The notes beneath the pieces are model-generated. The model was not told the DNA's origin, did not search any database, and worked only from the letters and a program-made list of their open reading frames with translations. Positions 17,129-25,652 of a stretch of DNA of 64,000 nt are shown one piece after another; within the stretch, counting starts at the first letter, position 1, and every line of letters begins with the position of its first letter. The DNA comes from JACRLV01 sp045863555 (GTDB lineage: Bacteria > Planctomycetota > Phycisphaerae > UBA1845 > Fen-1342): NCBI GenBank assembly GCA_045863555.1, contig BTUU01000004.1, positions 310,001-374,000 on the forward strand. Reading direction: 5' to 3'. Both the position numbers and the translations under genes were made by a program.

Positions 17129-18203
17129 TTGAACTTCTCATGCCGCGGCATACTGCACAGCTTGGGCCTGGAAGTAGCTCTTGACGATGTTGCGGCGGCG
17201 CTGCGTGCCGCGTAGGTACGCTTCGACATTGGCGATCAGCTCGGCTTGGGTGGCGGGCCGCTGGCGGCCGACGGCGTTGGTCTTGACGTCGTTGTTGAGA
17301 TACTCGTCCGGGTTCAGGTCCGGGCTGTAACCCGGCAGGAAGAACAGGCGGATGCGATGACGGTTGGCGTCCAGCCATTGGCGCGCCGCGGCGGAGCGGT
17401 GCACCGGATGACGATCGACGATCAGGAAGATCTTGCGCCGCCGCTGACGCAGCAGACGCTGGCAGAATTGGATGAACACCTCGGCCGTGAAGCGCCGGCT
17501 GAAGAGCATGAAGCACAGCACGCCCAGATTCGTCAGGCTCGACATCATGTTGCAGCCGAAGCGCTGGCCCGTACCCGGAATCACCGGCGTGATGCCGCGC
17601 CGCCCGTAGCTGCGGCCGGCCTGGTGGTCGCTGCGCGCGCCCATCTGGTCGCCCCAGTGAATCTCGGCCTTTTCGTCCTTGGCCTGCTGGGCGATGGCCG
17701 GGTATTCCTCTTCTTTCCAGCGCTTGACTGCCGCCGGATCGCGCTCGTACGCGCGGCGCAGCGGCTTCTGCGGCGTGAAGCCCCAGCGTTTCAGATAGCG
17801 GCCCGCCGTCCGCACCGAAATGCGCAGGCCGCTGCGCTGCGCGATCAGGTCGCGCACCGCCTCGCGCGTCCAGAGCGCAAAGGGCAGCTTGAGCTGATCC
17901 GGCGTGCGGTCGCTGATCATCTTGACGATCGTCGCCGCCTGATGCGCGGGCAGCCGCGGTTCCGGCGGGCGACCGCGCTTGCGCGCGCGCAGCGAGCGAA
18001 CGTTGCCGAGCGCTACCGTGCGGCGCCAGTAGAACACCGCGGTCCGCGAAACGCCGAACGTCCGCGCCGCGACGGCCGGCTTCATGCCGCCGCGAATGGC
18101 CTCGATCACTCGAATCCGCAGCGCTTCCTGCGCCTCGGCCGACAACTTGCGCGCATCCTTGCTTGGCATGCAGGCAGTATACCCGATCTTTAGAATAGTT
18201 CAA
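17129..18203 (-). mobile_element. IS630-family insertion sequence
   Basis: The ends are short inverted repeats, TTGAACTTCTC at 17129-17139 and its imperfect partner GAATAGTTCAA at 18193-18203, each bordered by TA (17127-17128 and 18204-18205). That fits the TA-targeting IS630/Tc1 group. It carries one intact transposase gene, splits a DUF1573-like gene, and looks recent because neither end nor gene has decayed. Confidence 0.85.
17138..18169 (-). CDS. IS630-family transposase
   Basis: 343 residues. Residues 1-70 form helix-turn-helix domains (AVAARTFGVSRTAVFYWRR), and 70-130 a second one (LTREAVRD-like, then RTAGRYLKRWGFTPQKP). The DDE catalytic core follows: IHWGDQMG with the first Asp near residue 172, FLIVDRHPVHRS with the second near 248, and PGYSPDLNPDEYLNNDVK with the last acidic residue near 290. 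All are typical of IS630. The frame is full length and uninterrupted, so the element may still be active. Confidence 0.93.
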   Translation of the reverse strand: MPSKDARKLSAEAQEALRIRVIEAIRGGMKPAVAARTFGVSRTAVFYWRRTVALGNVRSLRARKRGRPPEPRLPAHQAATIVKMISDRTPDQLKLPFALWTREAVRDLIAQRSGLRISVRTAGRYLKRWGFTPQKPLRRAYERDPAAVKRWKEEEYPAIAQQAKDEKAEIHWGDQMGARSDHQAGRSYGRRGITPVIPGTGQRFGCNMMSSLTNLGVLCFMLFSRRFTAEVFIQFCQRLLRQRRRKIFLIVDRHPVHRSAAARQWLDANRHRIRLFFLPGYSPDLNPDEYLNNDVKTNAVGRQRPATQAELIANVEAYLRGTQRRRNIVKSYFQAQAVQYAAA

Positions 18204-18205
18204 TA

Positions 18206-18856
18206 TTTACTGTCCTGATTAATAAGAGATCTTTCCGGATCGTAACCAAAATGTCCCACCTACCGGAGCCCCCGCTGCCGGAAACGCGCGTAGCGAGCCA
18301 AGGAACGCCGGGATCATCGACCGAAAGCAGTTGGTCCGCGTCGGACGAAAATACTACAAAACTCGTTAGCGCGGGATCGCCGGCATCAAACACTACGTCA
18401 CCAAGCTCAAGTACCGCGGGCAGGAGCGACCAGGTTCCCTCGACAAACACATCGACATCTGACGACCAGCTGCGCGACGCATCATCAAGCAGCGTGATAC
18501 GTCGCCGCTTTGGGCCCGGGTTCACTTCGGTCTTTAGTACCGCTTCAAGCGACAGGTGCTCGTTCGGAGCGAGGGACACACCCCGATATCGGCTCTCCTC
18601 GATTACCGTGCATTCACACGATGATTGTATCGATTGAACTGTGATTGGAGAATCGCCATTGATAAACGTCAACTGAAAGGGGACTTCCGAGTTCCAGAGA
18701 TGGCGACCGAGATCGATCGTTGCGGGGAAAAACCCGCCCTTCGCTTGTGTGAGAGTCGCGTTGGGGGGGGGGGGGGACTCGCCGCGTGCCTGCGTAGAAA
18801 CCGACGGTGCAAACGACAAGGAGTAGCATCGTAACTAGGACACCGCGGATCGTCAT
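18206..18856 (-). pseudogene. 5' fragment of a DUF1573-like exported protein gene, frameshifted
   Basis: ATG at 18856 starts an export signal (TIRGVLVTMLLLVVCTVGFY). After about 26 codons the frame meets a run of 14 C (coding strand). The protein-like sequence then continues in another frame, from ATLTQAKGG through SIQSSCECTVIEES, where the SSCxC pattern is typical of DUF1573. With 13 C the two would be one frame. The open part in the second frame runs to 18190 across the IS border. The mature protein was likely a surface lipoprotein or periplasmic protein. The gene is broken both here and by the IS. Confidence 0.7.
18763..18776. repeat. G14/C14 homopolymer tract
   Basis: Fourteen consecutive G on the plus strand, read as C on the coding strand, at the junction of signal peptide and mature region of a DUF1573-like gene. 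One base fewer would restore the frame. It may be a slippage-prone phase-variation tract or a sequencing error. Confidence 0.85.
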
Positions 18857-19048
18857 AGGACACTCTCCACGACCGGTAGGGGCACGCTATTCGATCGCGG
18901 TGATATCTGTCAATAGAAAAATGCGTCCGGCTCAAAAAAAGTCGGGGCCTCTTCCCGGAGTTCTGCAGAATGGGCGCAGCGCACCGTTCGCGCTACATAG
19001 GAATGCGCTCCCTAATGGTGGGCGACACCCCGACGGTTTGGCGGGTGG

Positions 19049-19307
19049 CATGGCACCCGAGCCACGGCACACCTGCCCTCATGGGCGTCTCCTCGATGTG
19101 AACGCCCGATCACACAATCTAAGACGCCGGGTCGTGGATTGCTCGCGAATTATGTCGCCATGCAGGTCGGCAGGGCGGCGGCGGGCGCAGAGTCTACTCC
19201 GAAACCAGCTCGAGTCCGTCGTGGGCCATGAACATGTTCGGCGGCAGTTCCGCCTCGGTCTGGGCGTGGGCGAGTTCGTGGGCGATGTGGGTGAAGAAGG
19301 TGCGGGC
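19049..19307 (-). repeat. inverted duplicate of 1383-1647
   Basis: The reverse complement matches the last codons and 3' flank of the MBL hydrolase gene near the window start, with scattered substitutions. At its upper end it abuts sequence resembling the end of the long repeat rather than more of the gene. Confidence 0.75.
19194..19307 (-). pseudogene. C-terminal fragment of an MBL-fold hydrolase gene
   Basis: 37 codons ending in TAG at 19194-19196 read RTFFTHIAHELAHAQTEAEL, then PPNMFMAHDGLELVSE, matching the end of the MBL hydrolase at 726-1496 with a few changes. The metal-binding core is absent, so it cannot be functional. Confidence 0.75.
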
Positions 19308-19377
19308 TGCGGGAGCGAGGCGAACGTGATGCACCGTGGGCACGGTCGGAGGAGGTTGCGTACATGCCGAGCGGAAC

Positions 19378-19406
19378 CGTGGCCACGCGAACAGCCGTGG
19401 CCACGG
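19378..19406. repeat. double CGTGGCCACG dyad, third copy
   Basis: CGTGGCCACG at 19378-19387 and CCGTGGCCACGG at 19395-19406, in the same arrangement as the ends of repeat copies A and B. The next 70 bp toward 19307 also resemble the repeat end, then the sequence switches to the MBL fragment. Confidence 0.65.
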
Positions 19407-19615
19407 CACCCGGCCATTTCACGGCACGTGAGCCAGCCTTTCAGGGTCCGACGCGTGTTCCGCCGCGGACCAACCGCTCCGACAGAAAAAAGTTCCCGCC
19501 GGCGCGTCCAAAACGCGCGCCTCTGACGCCTATATGACCTCGAGCAAGGGCCGGTCCCGCGCGGGGGCCGGCTTGCCGGTTACGCCGGCCGAGTGGATCG
19601 GCCAGGAGGTTATGC

Positions 19616-21490
19616 ATGAGCGCCAGGTGGTTTTTGACGATCGGAGTCGTTGTGTGGGCCGCGAGCGCCCCTGTCTGGGGGCAGCCGACGGATCCACGCG
19701 GGGCGTGCGTCGGTGACATCGACGAGGACGGACAGGTGGGCCTGTACGACCTGTCGACGCTGCTGGCATCGTTCGGGACGTGCGCCGGGGACGCCGCGTT
19801 CGATTCGAGGACCGACTTGACCGAGGACGGGTGCGTCAGCCTGCCGGATCTGGCGACAATGCTGGCGAACTACGGGGCGCTGTGCCTCGAGATCACGGCG
19901 CAGTTCCGGGATGGAGTCCTGACGGTGACCGGGAGCGAGGCCGACAACGTGATCGTGGTCAGTCGCGACGCGGCCGGGAACATCCTCGTGAACGGCGGGG
20001 CTGTGCCGATTTCGTGGGGGCCGGCGACGATTTCCAATACGACGCTGATCCGGATGCTGGGCCTGGCGGGCAATGACGAGCTGCGGCTCGACGAGGCCAA
20101 CGGACCGCTGCCGCGGGCCGAGATCTTCGGCGGGGAAGGGGCGGATCAGCTCGTCGGGGGCTCGGGCGATGACCGGCTCGACGGCGACCAGGGCGCTGAC
20201 AGCATGGCGGGCGGCGGCGGCGCCGATACGCTGGTCTGGGACCCGGGCGACGGCAGCGACGTCGTTGAGGGTGGGGCCGGCGAGGACACGCTGCTGTTCA
20301 ATGGTGCGGGCGCGGCCGAGACCGTCGAGATTTCCGCGAACGGCTCGCGGGTGCGGTTCTTCCGTAACCCCGGCAACATCGTCATGGACTGCGACGACGT
20401 CGAGCAGGTGAGCTTCAACGCGCTGGGCGGGGCTGACAATATCACCGTCGGCGACATGAGCGGCACTGACCTCACGTCCGTCGCGCTCGACCTGGGCACG
20501 GGCGGCGCCGGCGACGGCGCGGCCGACACGGTCACCGTCAACGGCACGCAGGGCGACGACGTCTTCGGCGCCTTCGGCGACGCGGGCGGCGTCACGGTGT
20601 TCGGCGTGCAGGCGGCCGTCAGCATCCTGTTCGCGGAACCTGCCGGTGATCGGCTGACGCTTAACGGGCTCGGCGGCGACGACGTGGTCGATGCGTCGAG
20701 CCTTGAAGCCGACGCGATCGCGCTCACGATCAACGGCGGACTCGGCGATGACGTGATGCTCGGCAGCGAGGGCAATGACACGATCTTCGGCGGCGACGGC
20801 GCGGACCTCGGGCTGATGGGCGCCGGCGACGACACGTTCACCTGGAACCCCGGCGATGACAACGACACGATCGAAGGCCAGAGCGGGCACGACACGATGC
20901 TCTTCAACGGCGCGAACGTCAGCGAGGTCGTGAATATCTTCGCCAATGGCGGGCGGGTCCTCTTCACCCGGAATGTCGCCAGCGTCGTGATGGATTGCAA
21001 CGACGTCGAGCGGATGGATTTCAATGCCCTGGGCGGCACTGACCAGGTCATCGTGAACGATCTCTCCGGCACCGACGTCACCGAAGTGCGCGTCGACCTC
21101 GGCAGCCCGGCGGACTCCGGGACCGGCGATGGCCAGCCCGACACGGTCACGGTCAACGCGACCAGCGGCGACGACGTGGTCGTGATCGCGGGCGATGCGG
21201 CGGGGACGAGCGTATTCGGCCTCGCTGCCCAGGTGCAGATCACCGGGAGTGAAGCCGCGAACGATCGCGTTGTCATCAATGCGCTGGCGGGCGACGACGC
21301 CGTCGACGCCTCGGGGCTCGGGGCGGACGCGATCGGCCTGACGATCGACGGCGGCGACGACAATGACGTGCTGATCGGCGGCGACGGGGCTGACGTGATC
21401 TTCGGCGGCAATGGCGACGATGTGCTGATCGGCGGGCCCGGCGTCGACACGCTGGACGGCGGTCCGGGAGATAACGTCGTCATTCAGTAA
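19616..21490 (+). CDS. secreted dockerin-like / RTX calcium-binding protein
   Basis: 624 residues. The signal peptide (MSARWFLTIGVVVWAASAPV, then WG) is followed by a dockerin-I-like pair of calcium loops at about residues 30-90: GDIDEDGQVGLYDLSTLLAS and TDLTEDGCVSLPDLATMLAN. The rest is beta-rich with RTX-type nonapeptide repeats (GGEGADQLVGGSGDDRLDGD near 165, GGDGADVIFGGNGDDVL near the end). Residues about 205-400 and 410-600 are an internal duplication: DTLLFNGA...VEQVSFNALGG and DTMLFNGA...VERMDFNALGG align. It is an exported, calcium-binding structural protein. AGGAGG lies just before the ATG at 19616, and a terminator follows. Confidence 0.85.
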   Translation: MSARWFLTIGVVVWAASAPVWGQPTDPRGACVGDIDEDGQVGLYDLSTLLASFGTCAGDAAFDSRTDLTEDGCVSLPDLATMLANYGALCLEITAQFRDGVLTVTGSEADNVIVVSRDAAGNILVNGGAVPISWGPATISNTTLIRMLGLAGNDELRLDEANGPLPRAEIFGGEGADQLVGGSGDDRLDGDQGADSMAGGGGADTLVWDPGDGSDVVEGGAGEDTLLFNGAGAAETVEISANGSRVRFFRNPGNIVMDCDDVEQVSFNALGGADNITVGDMSGTDLTSVALDLGTGGAGDGAADTVTVNGTQGDDVFGAFGDAGGVTVFGVQAAVSILFAEPAGDRLTLNGLGGDDVVDASSLEADAIALTINGGLGDDVMLGSEGNDTIFGGDGADLGLMGAGDDTFTWNPGDDNDTIEGQSGHDTMLFNGANVSEVVNIFANGGRVLFTRNVASVVMDCNDVERMDFNALGGTDQVIVNDLSGTDVTEVRVDLGSPADSGTGDGQPDTVTVNATSGDDVVVIAGDAAGTSVFGLAAQVQITGSEAANDRVVINALAGDDAVDASGLGADAIGLTIDGGDDNDVLIGGDGADVIFGGNGDDVLIGGPGVDTLDGGPGDNVVIQ

Positions 21491-21518
21491 CGAATCGGTT
21501 TGGATCGGGAAATCGCGG

Positions 21519-21556
21519 GTGCCGTCGCTCCAACCGGAGCGGCGGCACTTTCTGTT
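21519..21556 (+). terminator. Rho-independent terminator after the RTX gene
   Basis: A 13-bp stem (GTGCCGTCGCTCC at 21519-21531 with GGAGCGGCGGCAC at 21536-21548, one T:G wobble) with an AACC loop, followed by TTTCTGTT. It begins 29 bp after the stop of the RTX protein gene. Confidence 0.75.
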
Positions 21557-21698
21557 GGAGGGCGCGGGCGGCTGGCCGGACGCCTGGTGCGGTGCGCCCG
21601 CCCCCAGAACCGTCCTCCCGGCCAGGCGATCTCCCAGTCCCCCCCAAATTCCGTTCGCCCGTTACGATGTGCGGCGCTTCACCACGCGCGGAGCTGGC

Positions 21699-22316
21699 TT
21701 GGCGACTCGGAAACCCATCATCGGCATCGTCGGCGGGATCGGCGCGGGGAAATCGGCCGTGGCGGATGCGTTCGCGTCGCTGGGGTGCCTGGTCATCGCG
21801 TCTGATGAGGCCAACCGGGAGATCCTGGACCGGCCGGAGGTGGCCGGGCGGCTTCGGGGCTGGTGGGGTGAGCGGGTGCTGGGTCCGGATGGACGGGTAA
21901 ACCGGAAAGCGGTTGCGGAAATCGTGTTCGCCGACGCCGGGGAGCGGCGGCGGCTGGAATCCTTGACGCACCCCTTGATTGCGGCCCACCGCGCGGCTAT
22001 GATTCTGGCAGGTTTGGACGATCCAGCGGTCGTAGCCATCATTCTTGACTCCCCGCTCCTGTTCGAGAGCCGCCTCGATACCCAATGTGACAGGGTCGTG
22101 TTTGTGGAGGCGAGCGAGGCGCAGCGTTTTGAACGCCTGCGGCGGTCCCGGGGGTGGGACGAGGCGGAATTCCGTCGGCGCGAGGCCAGCCAGCTTCCCG
22201 TCGACGAGAAACGCCGGCGGTCGGGGTATGTCATCCGGAATGAATCCACCATGGACGATCTCCGGAAGGCCGTTGCGGACGTTTTGAATCGAATTCGCAT
22301 GGAGTTGTCACCCTGA
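21699..22316 (+). CDS. coaE: dephospho-CoA kinase
   Basis: 205 residues. The P-loop IGIVGGIGAGKSAVADAF opens the protein, followed by ASLGCLVIASDEANREI with the substrate-binding Asp, LTHPLIAAHR, and ILDSPLLFES...CDRVVFVEASEAQRFERL, all typical of CoaE, which phosphorylates the 3' hydroxyl of dephospho-CoA in the last step of CoA synthesis. I chose TTG at 21699, eight bases after GGAG, since the conserved region starts there. The frame is open further upstream to 21519 without a better start. The rho gene follows after a 144-bp gap. Confidence 0.88.
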   Translation: MATRKPIIGIVGGIGAGKSAVADAFASLGCLVIASDEANREILDRPEVAGRLRGWWGERVLGPDGRVNRKAVAEIVFADAGERRRLESLTHPLIAAHRAAMILAGLDDPAVVAIILDSPLLFESRLDTQCDRVVFVEASEAQRFERLRRSRGWDEAEFRRREASQLPVDEKRRRSGYVIRNESTMDDLRKAVADVLNRIRMELSP

Positions 22317-22460
22317 GTTTCCCGCCTGCGTCGAATGGATCGGATTCCGTCGGCGTCGGCATAGCAGCGTCGGGCCGGTGGCCGCCGGCGGGCGCATTCA
22401 ACCACGCGAGTCAGGCTGCCCGCATTCGCCGCAGTCATTCGTGATTCTGGAGTTGTTCTC

Positions 22461-23990
22461 ATGGCCAAGGCACAGTCGCCGCGCACGCGCACCAAGAAAA
22501 AGTTGCAGGACGTCATCGACAGCATCCCCGAGGAAGGCGACAGCCCCGTCGAGGCCGCCGAGGCCGGGGACGAGGAGGCGACCTCCAAGTTCGTCGAGAC
22601 CGAGTCCGTCGCCCCACCGCCCGCCAAGGCCCCGGCCGCGCCGGTCGCGCCCGCCGACGACGAGGCCGGCAAGGCGGCCGTCGAGCCGGCGATCGACCGC
22701 GACACGCACGACAAGTACGAGCGCGTGAAGCGCGGCGAGCTGTACATCACCGATCTTCAGAAGATGACCGTGCACGAGCTGCACGAACTCGCAAAGGGCG
22801 AGAACATCGAGGAATACGCGGGTCTGCCCAAGCAGGACCTGATCTTTCAGATCCTGAAGCGGCGGATCAACCGCGAGGGGCTGCTTTACGGCGAGGGCGT
22901 GCTGGAGATTCTGCCGGACGGCTTCGGGTTCCTGCGCAGCCCGGAGTACAACTACCTCCCCTGCCCGGATGACATCTATGTGAGCCCGTCGCAGATCCGG
23001 CGCTTCGGCCTGAAGAACGGCCACGTCGTCGCGGGGCAGATCCGGCCGCCGAAGGAGAGCGAGCGGTACTTCGCGCTGCTGCGGGTCGAGGCGATCAACT
23101 TCCAGAGCCCCGAGGCGGTCACCGAGAAGACGAACTTTGAGGATCTGACGCCGCTGCACCCGAACCGGCGGCTGTTCCTCGAGACGGTGAAGGCCGAGAC
23201 GAACATGCGCATCGTGGACATCGTGACGCCGATCGGCTTCGGCCAGCGCATGCTGATCGTCGCCCCGCCGCGCACGGGCAAGACGGTGCTGCTCCAGAAG
23301 ATGGCCAACGCCGTGACGACGAACCACCCCGATTCGAAGGTCATCATCCTGCTGATCGATGAGCGGCCGGAAGAAGTGACGGAAATGCAGCGTCACACGA
23401 AGGCCGAGGTCATCAGTTCGACGTTTGACGAGCCGGCGAGCCGGCACGTGCAGGTCGCGGAGATGGTGATCGACAAGGCCAAGCGGCTGGTCGAGTATGG
23501 CCATGACGTCGTAATCCTGCTTGACTCGATCACGCGTCTGGCGCGGGCGTACAACACGGAGATGCCGCACTCGGGCAAGATCCTGACGGGCGGTGTGGAC
23601 GCGAACGCCTTGCAGAAGCCCAAGCGGTTCTTCGGCGCGGCCCGGAACATTGAAGAGGGCGGCAGCCTGACGATCATCGGCACGGCGCTGGTCGACACGG
23701 GCTCGAAGATGGACGAAGTCATCTTCGAAGAGTTCAAGGGCACGGGCAACAGCGAACTGCACCTCGACCGGCGCCTGGTCGACAAGCGCATCTGGCCGGC
23801 GATCAACATCGCCGCGTCGGGCACGCGCAAGGAAGAGCTGCTGCTCGATCCGAAGGAGCTTGAGAAGGTCTACATGCTCCGCCGCGTGCTGAGCGATATG
23901 AACCCGGTCGAGGCGGTCGAGCTGCTGCGGAACCGGCTGGAGAAGACGGAGACGAACGGCATCTTTTTGATGACGATGAATCTGTCGTAG
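22461..23990 (+). CDS. rho: transcription termination factor Rho
   Basis: 509 residues. An acidic, Ala/Pro-rich N-terminal extension (about 1-85) precedes the Rho N-terminal domain (ELHELAKGENIEEYAGLPKQ), the RNA-binding cold-shock-like domain (GFGFLRSPEYNYLPCPDDIY, YVSPSQIRRFGL) and the RecA-type ATPase with Walker A PPRTGKT near residue 268, LLIDERPEEVTEM and VILLDSITRLARAYN, ending in the C-terminal helix. The hexamer threads RNA and releases polymerase. The N-terminal extension is longer than in E. coli Rho, as in many high-GC bacteria. GGAGTTGTTCTC before the ATG is the likely ribosome-binding site. Confidence 0.96.
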   Translation: MAKAQSPRTRTKKKLQDVIDSIPEEGDSPVEAAEAGDEEATSKFVETESVAPPPAKAPAAPVAPADDEAGKAAVEPAIDRDTHDKYERVKRGELYITDLQKMTVHELHELAKGENIEEYAGLPKQDLIFQILKRRINREGLLYGEGVLEILPDGFGFLRSPEYNYLPCPDDIYVSPSQIRRFGLKNGHVVAGQIRPPKESERYFALLRVEAINFQSPEAVTEKTNFEDLTPLHPNRRLFLETVKAETNMRIVDIVTPIGFGQRMLIVAPPRTGKTVLLQKMANAVTTNHPDSKVIILLIDERPEEVTEMQRHTKAEVISSTFDEPASRHVQVAEMVIDKAKRLVEYGHDVVILLDSITRLARAYNTEMPHSGKILTGGVDANALQKPKRFFGAARNIEEGGSLTIIGTALVDTGSKMDEVIFEEFKGTGNSELHLDRRLVDKRIWPAINIAASGTRKEELLLDPKELEKVYMLRRVLSDMNPVEAVELLRNRLEKTETNGIFLMTMNLS

Positions 23991-24010
23991 TGAGACGGGC
24001 CGCACCGAGG

Positions 24011-24037
24011 GTGGGGCGGGCATCCCTGCCCGCCCAC
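24011..24037. repeat. GC-rich hairpin after rho
   Basis: GTGGGGCGGGCA at 24011-24022 pairs with TGCCCGCCCAC at 24027-24037 (one bulged G) around TCCC. It lies 20 bp after the rho stop and has no T-run, so it is a weak terminator candidate or a dispersed hairpin repeat. Confidence 0.5.
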
Positions 24038-24056
24038 GTGTCCGTCGGAACTGACG

Positions 24057-24362
24057 ATGAAGAAGCCGGCAGGGGCGTCGCGCGGGACGAAATCAAAGAC
24101 GAAGCGCGCGTCGGAGTCGAAATCAAGACTGCTCATTGAAACGGCGCGCGTCGATCGGCGAGCGCTGGATGTCGTTGATCTCCACGATCAGGGAAATGAC
24201 GTTGCGTACTGGCGCACGCGCAGCGTGAACGAGCGACTGGAAGCTCTCGAACTCATGCGGCAGATCGCCTATGGCTACGATCCGTCTACCGAGCGACTTC
24301 AGAGAGTTCTCACGTTTACGACTTTCGACACACTCGACACGAAGGATCACCGCGAGCGATGA
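24057..24362 (+). CDS. hypothetical protein
   Basis: 101 residues. The first 25 are Lys/Arg/Ser-rich. Residues 40-85 read DLHDQGNDVAYWRTRSVNER, then LEALELMRQIAYGYDPSTER, with LQRVL after that. This helical pattern, a tyrosine-tryptophan pair followed by ERLxALExxRQxxYGxDP, recurs in small bacterial proteins found next to nucleotidyltransferase-like genes in toxin-antitoxin-like loci. No such partner is seen here, since the next gene is a convergent membrane protein. The role is therefore open. Confidence 0.6.
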   Translation: MKKPAGASRGTKSKTKRASESKSRLLIETARVDRRALDVVDLHDQGNDVAYWRTRSVNERLEALELMRQIAYGYDPSTERLQRVLTFTTFDTLDTKDHRER

Positions 24363-24389
24363 CCGTAACATCGCGTTTCTTCCAGCGAG

Positions 24390-25349
24390 CTAGTCAGGAA
24401 GAAAGGAATTCAATTGCCGGTACGACCACTCGGCGGGCGTCCGGCACGCAGCCCCAATCGCAATCTCAAACATCGACGGTCCCGGCTGGTCCAGGATATG
24501 AAGTTTGATTAGCTCGGCAAGGCGCGGAACATGCGCGTGCAATTTTTCAACGTCACCTTTTGTTGGCAGAAGGTCGTCAACGATTGTCAAGATGCGGCAT
24601 CCACGCGGGTCGGTCGGCCGACGGTACCTGCGCGACCGATAGGGGCAAACCGCGACGTCGTTCTCATCGCTGAGAAAGGTCTCGGGCGCCCCGTTGAGTA
24701 GAAGTGGGTAGCCGGTCATGAACTCCCCCAGCGCTGTCGGCTGTTGCGTATGCCGGAACGTGATCAGTTCTGTGTTCCCGAAGCAGATCGCGACATACGT
24801 TTCTTTCTGGAATGATGGAATCGTGAGTCGGGTCCGTTCGACCACAAACATGTTCTCCAGAATTGGGATGAGTCCGAGGATGAGAGCGTATGCGCAAACG
24901 GTAGTGAGCCTTTTCGGCCACCGGTTTCGATTCGGATGCGATCCGGCGATAGAGGTTCCGCACTCAGGACAACGCCCCGATTGGTTTCCCGTCAGCGAGT
25001 AGCCGCACGCCTCGCAGCATCCCTCTGGATAGCGCCGTTCGTACCTGATTCGAATGAGCAGATGTCCGAGAACGACTGCGGCCAATATTATGATCGGATA
25101 TCGAATTCTCGGTTCATATTCGACCATCCGGGCCGGCGGAACGAACCACCAGTCGACAGCTGCCGTCTGCCAGAGTCCCCCATAGCTAAGCTCACCATTC
25201 GAGAGAAGTACCGCCCGTCCGCCAACATACTTCGGACCGTGTGCCACAGAAACGCCGACAACGTATGCGCGGCTGAGGCCGTACAGCCCGAGCAACAGAA
25301 CAAACGCCAAGAGGTGGGGCCGGAACCGTCGCCAGCTATCGGCTTCCAT
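24390..25349 (-). CDS. zinc-ribbon membrane protein
   Basis: 319 residues. One membrane helix near the N-terminus (LLAFVLLLGLYGLSRAYVVG), a second near 90-105 (YPIIILAAVVLGHLLIRI), then a zinc ribbon CEACGYSL...GRCPECGTSI with two CxxC pairs at about residues 115-140, and a third helix (TTVCAYALILGLIPIL). The C-terminal 150 residues form a soluble domain I do not recognise. The paired CGYSL/CPECG ribbon on membrane proteins is frequent in planctomycetes, but the role is unknown. I chose the ATG at 25349 because the 29 codons upstream are basic and unlike a leader. Confidence 0.7.
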   Translation of the reverse strand: MEADSWRRFRPHLLAFVLLLGLYGLSRAYVVGVSVAHGPKYVGGRAVLLSNGELSYGGLWQTAAVDWWFVPPARMVEYEPRIRYPIIILAAVVLGHLLIRIRYERRYPEGCCEACGYSLTGNQSGRCPECGTSIAGSHPNRNRWPKRLTTVCAYALILGLIPILENMFVVERTRLTIPSFQKETYVAICFGNTELITFRHTQQPTALGEFMTGYPLLLNGAPETFLSDENDVAVCPYRSRRYRRPTDPRGCRILTIVDDLLPTKGDVEKLHAHVPRLAELIKLHILDQPGPSMFEIAIGAACRTPAEWSYRQLNSFLPD

Positions 25350-25652
25350 TCGTTCGCTCGCCTGGATTGTGATTCGCCCGCTACGCCTAGACCGCGACCC
25401 TATAGTCTCAATATTGAACGCCGGTTTCAACCGCAAGACCCGCCACTCGAATTTTTGGGAGGTTCGCCTGTGCCCATGATCCGGTCAGCGAGCGACTTTG
25501 GCGCGTGTCCGTGAACGCGATCCGTCGGAACGGACAGCCACGGTGGGCGGTGTTTACGTCTGCGTTTCGCCCGGACGCGTTGCCCTCGCTCGAAAGCCAA
25601 TTCCGGATATACTTATACGGAGAGAATCGAAATCTCCGCAGCAAGGCGCGTG
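25350..25652. promoter_or_regulatory. divergent intergenic region with candidate -10 TATACT
   Basis: 303 bp between two divergent genes. For the rightward radical SAM gene, TATACT at 25608-25613 is a plausible -10, with a purine-rich GGAGAG downstream. The -35 is unclear. Nothing else recognisable is seen. Confidence 0.35.

Larger units (their letters stand above)
18857..19615. other. gene-poor stretch with duplicated fragments
   Basis: No intact gene. 18857-19048 shows nothing I can identify. 19049-19307 is the inverted duplicate of the MBL gene end, 19307-19412 resembles the GTGGCCAC end of the long repeat, and 19413-19615 is the leader of the next gene, with GC-rich dyads and an AGGAGG site at its end. 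Confidence 0.5.

Noticed and set aside
22398..24023. Leftward 541-codon frame
   Set aside because: Antisense to rho.
24057..24362. Antitoxin of a toxin-antitoxin pair
   Set aside because: The sequence recalls small proteins next to nucleotidyltransferase genes, but no partner gene lies here.
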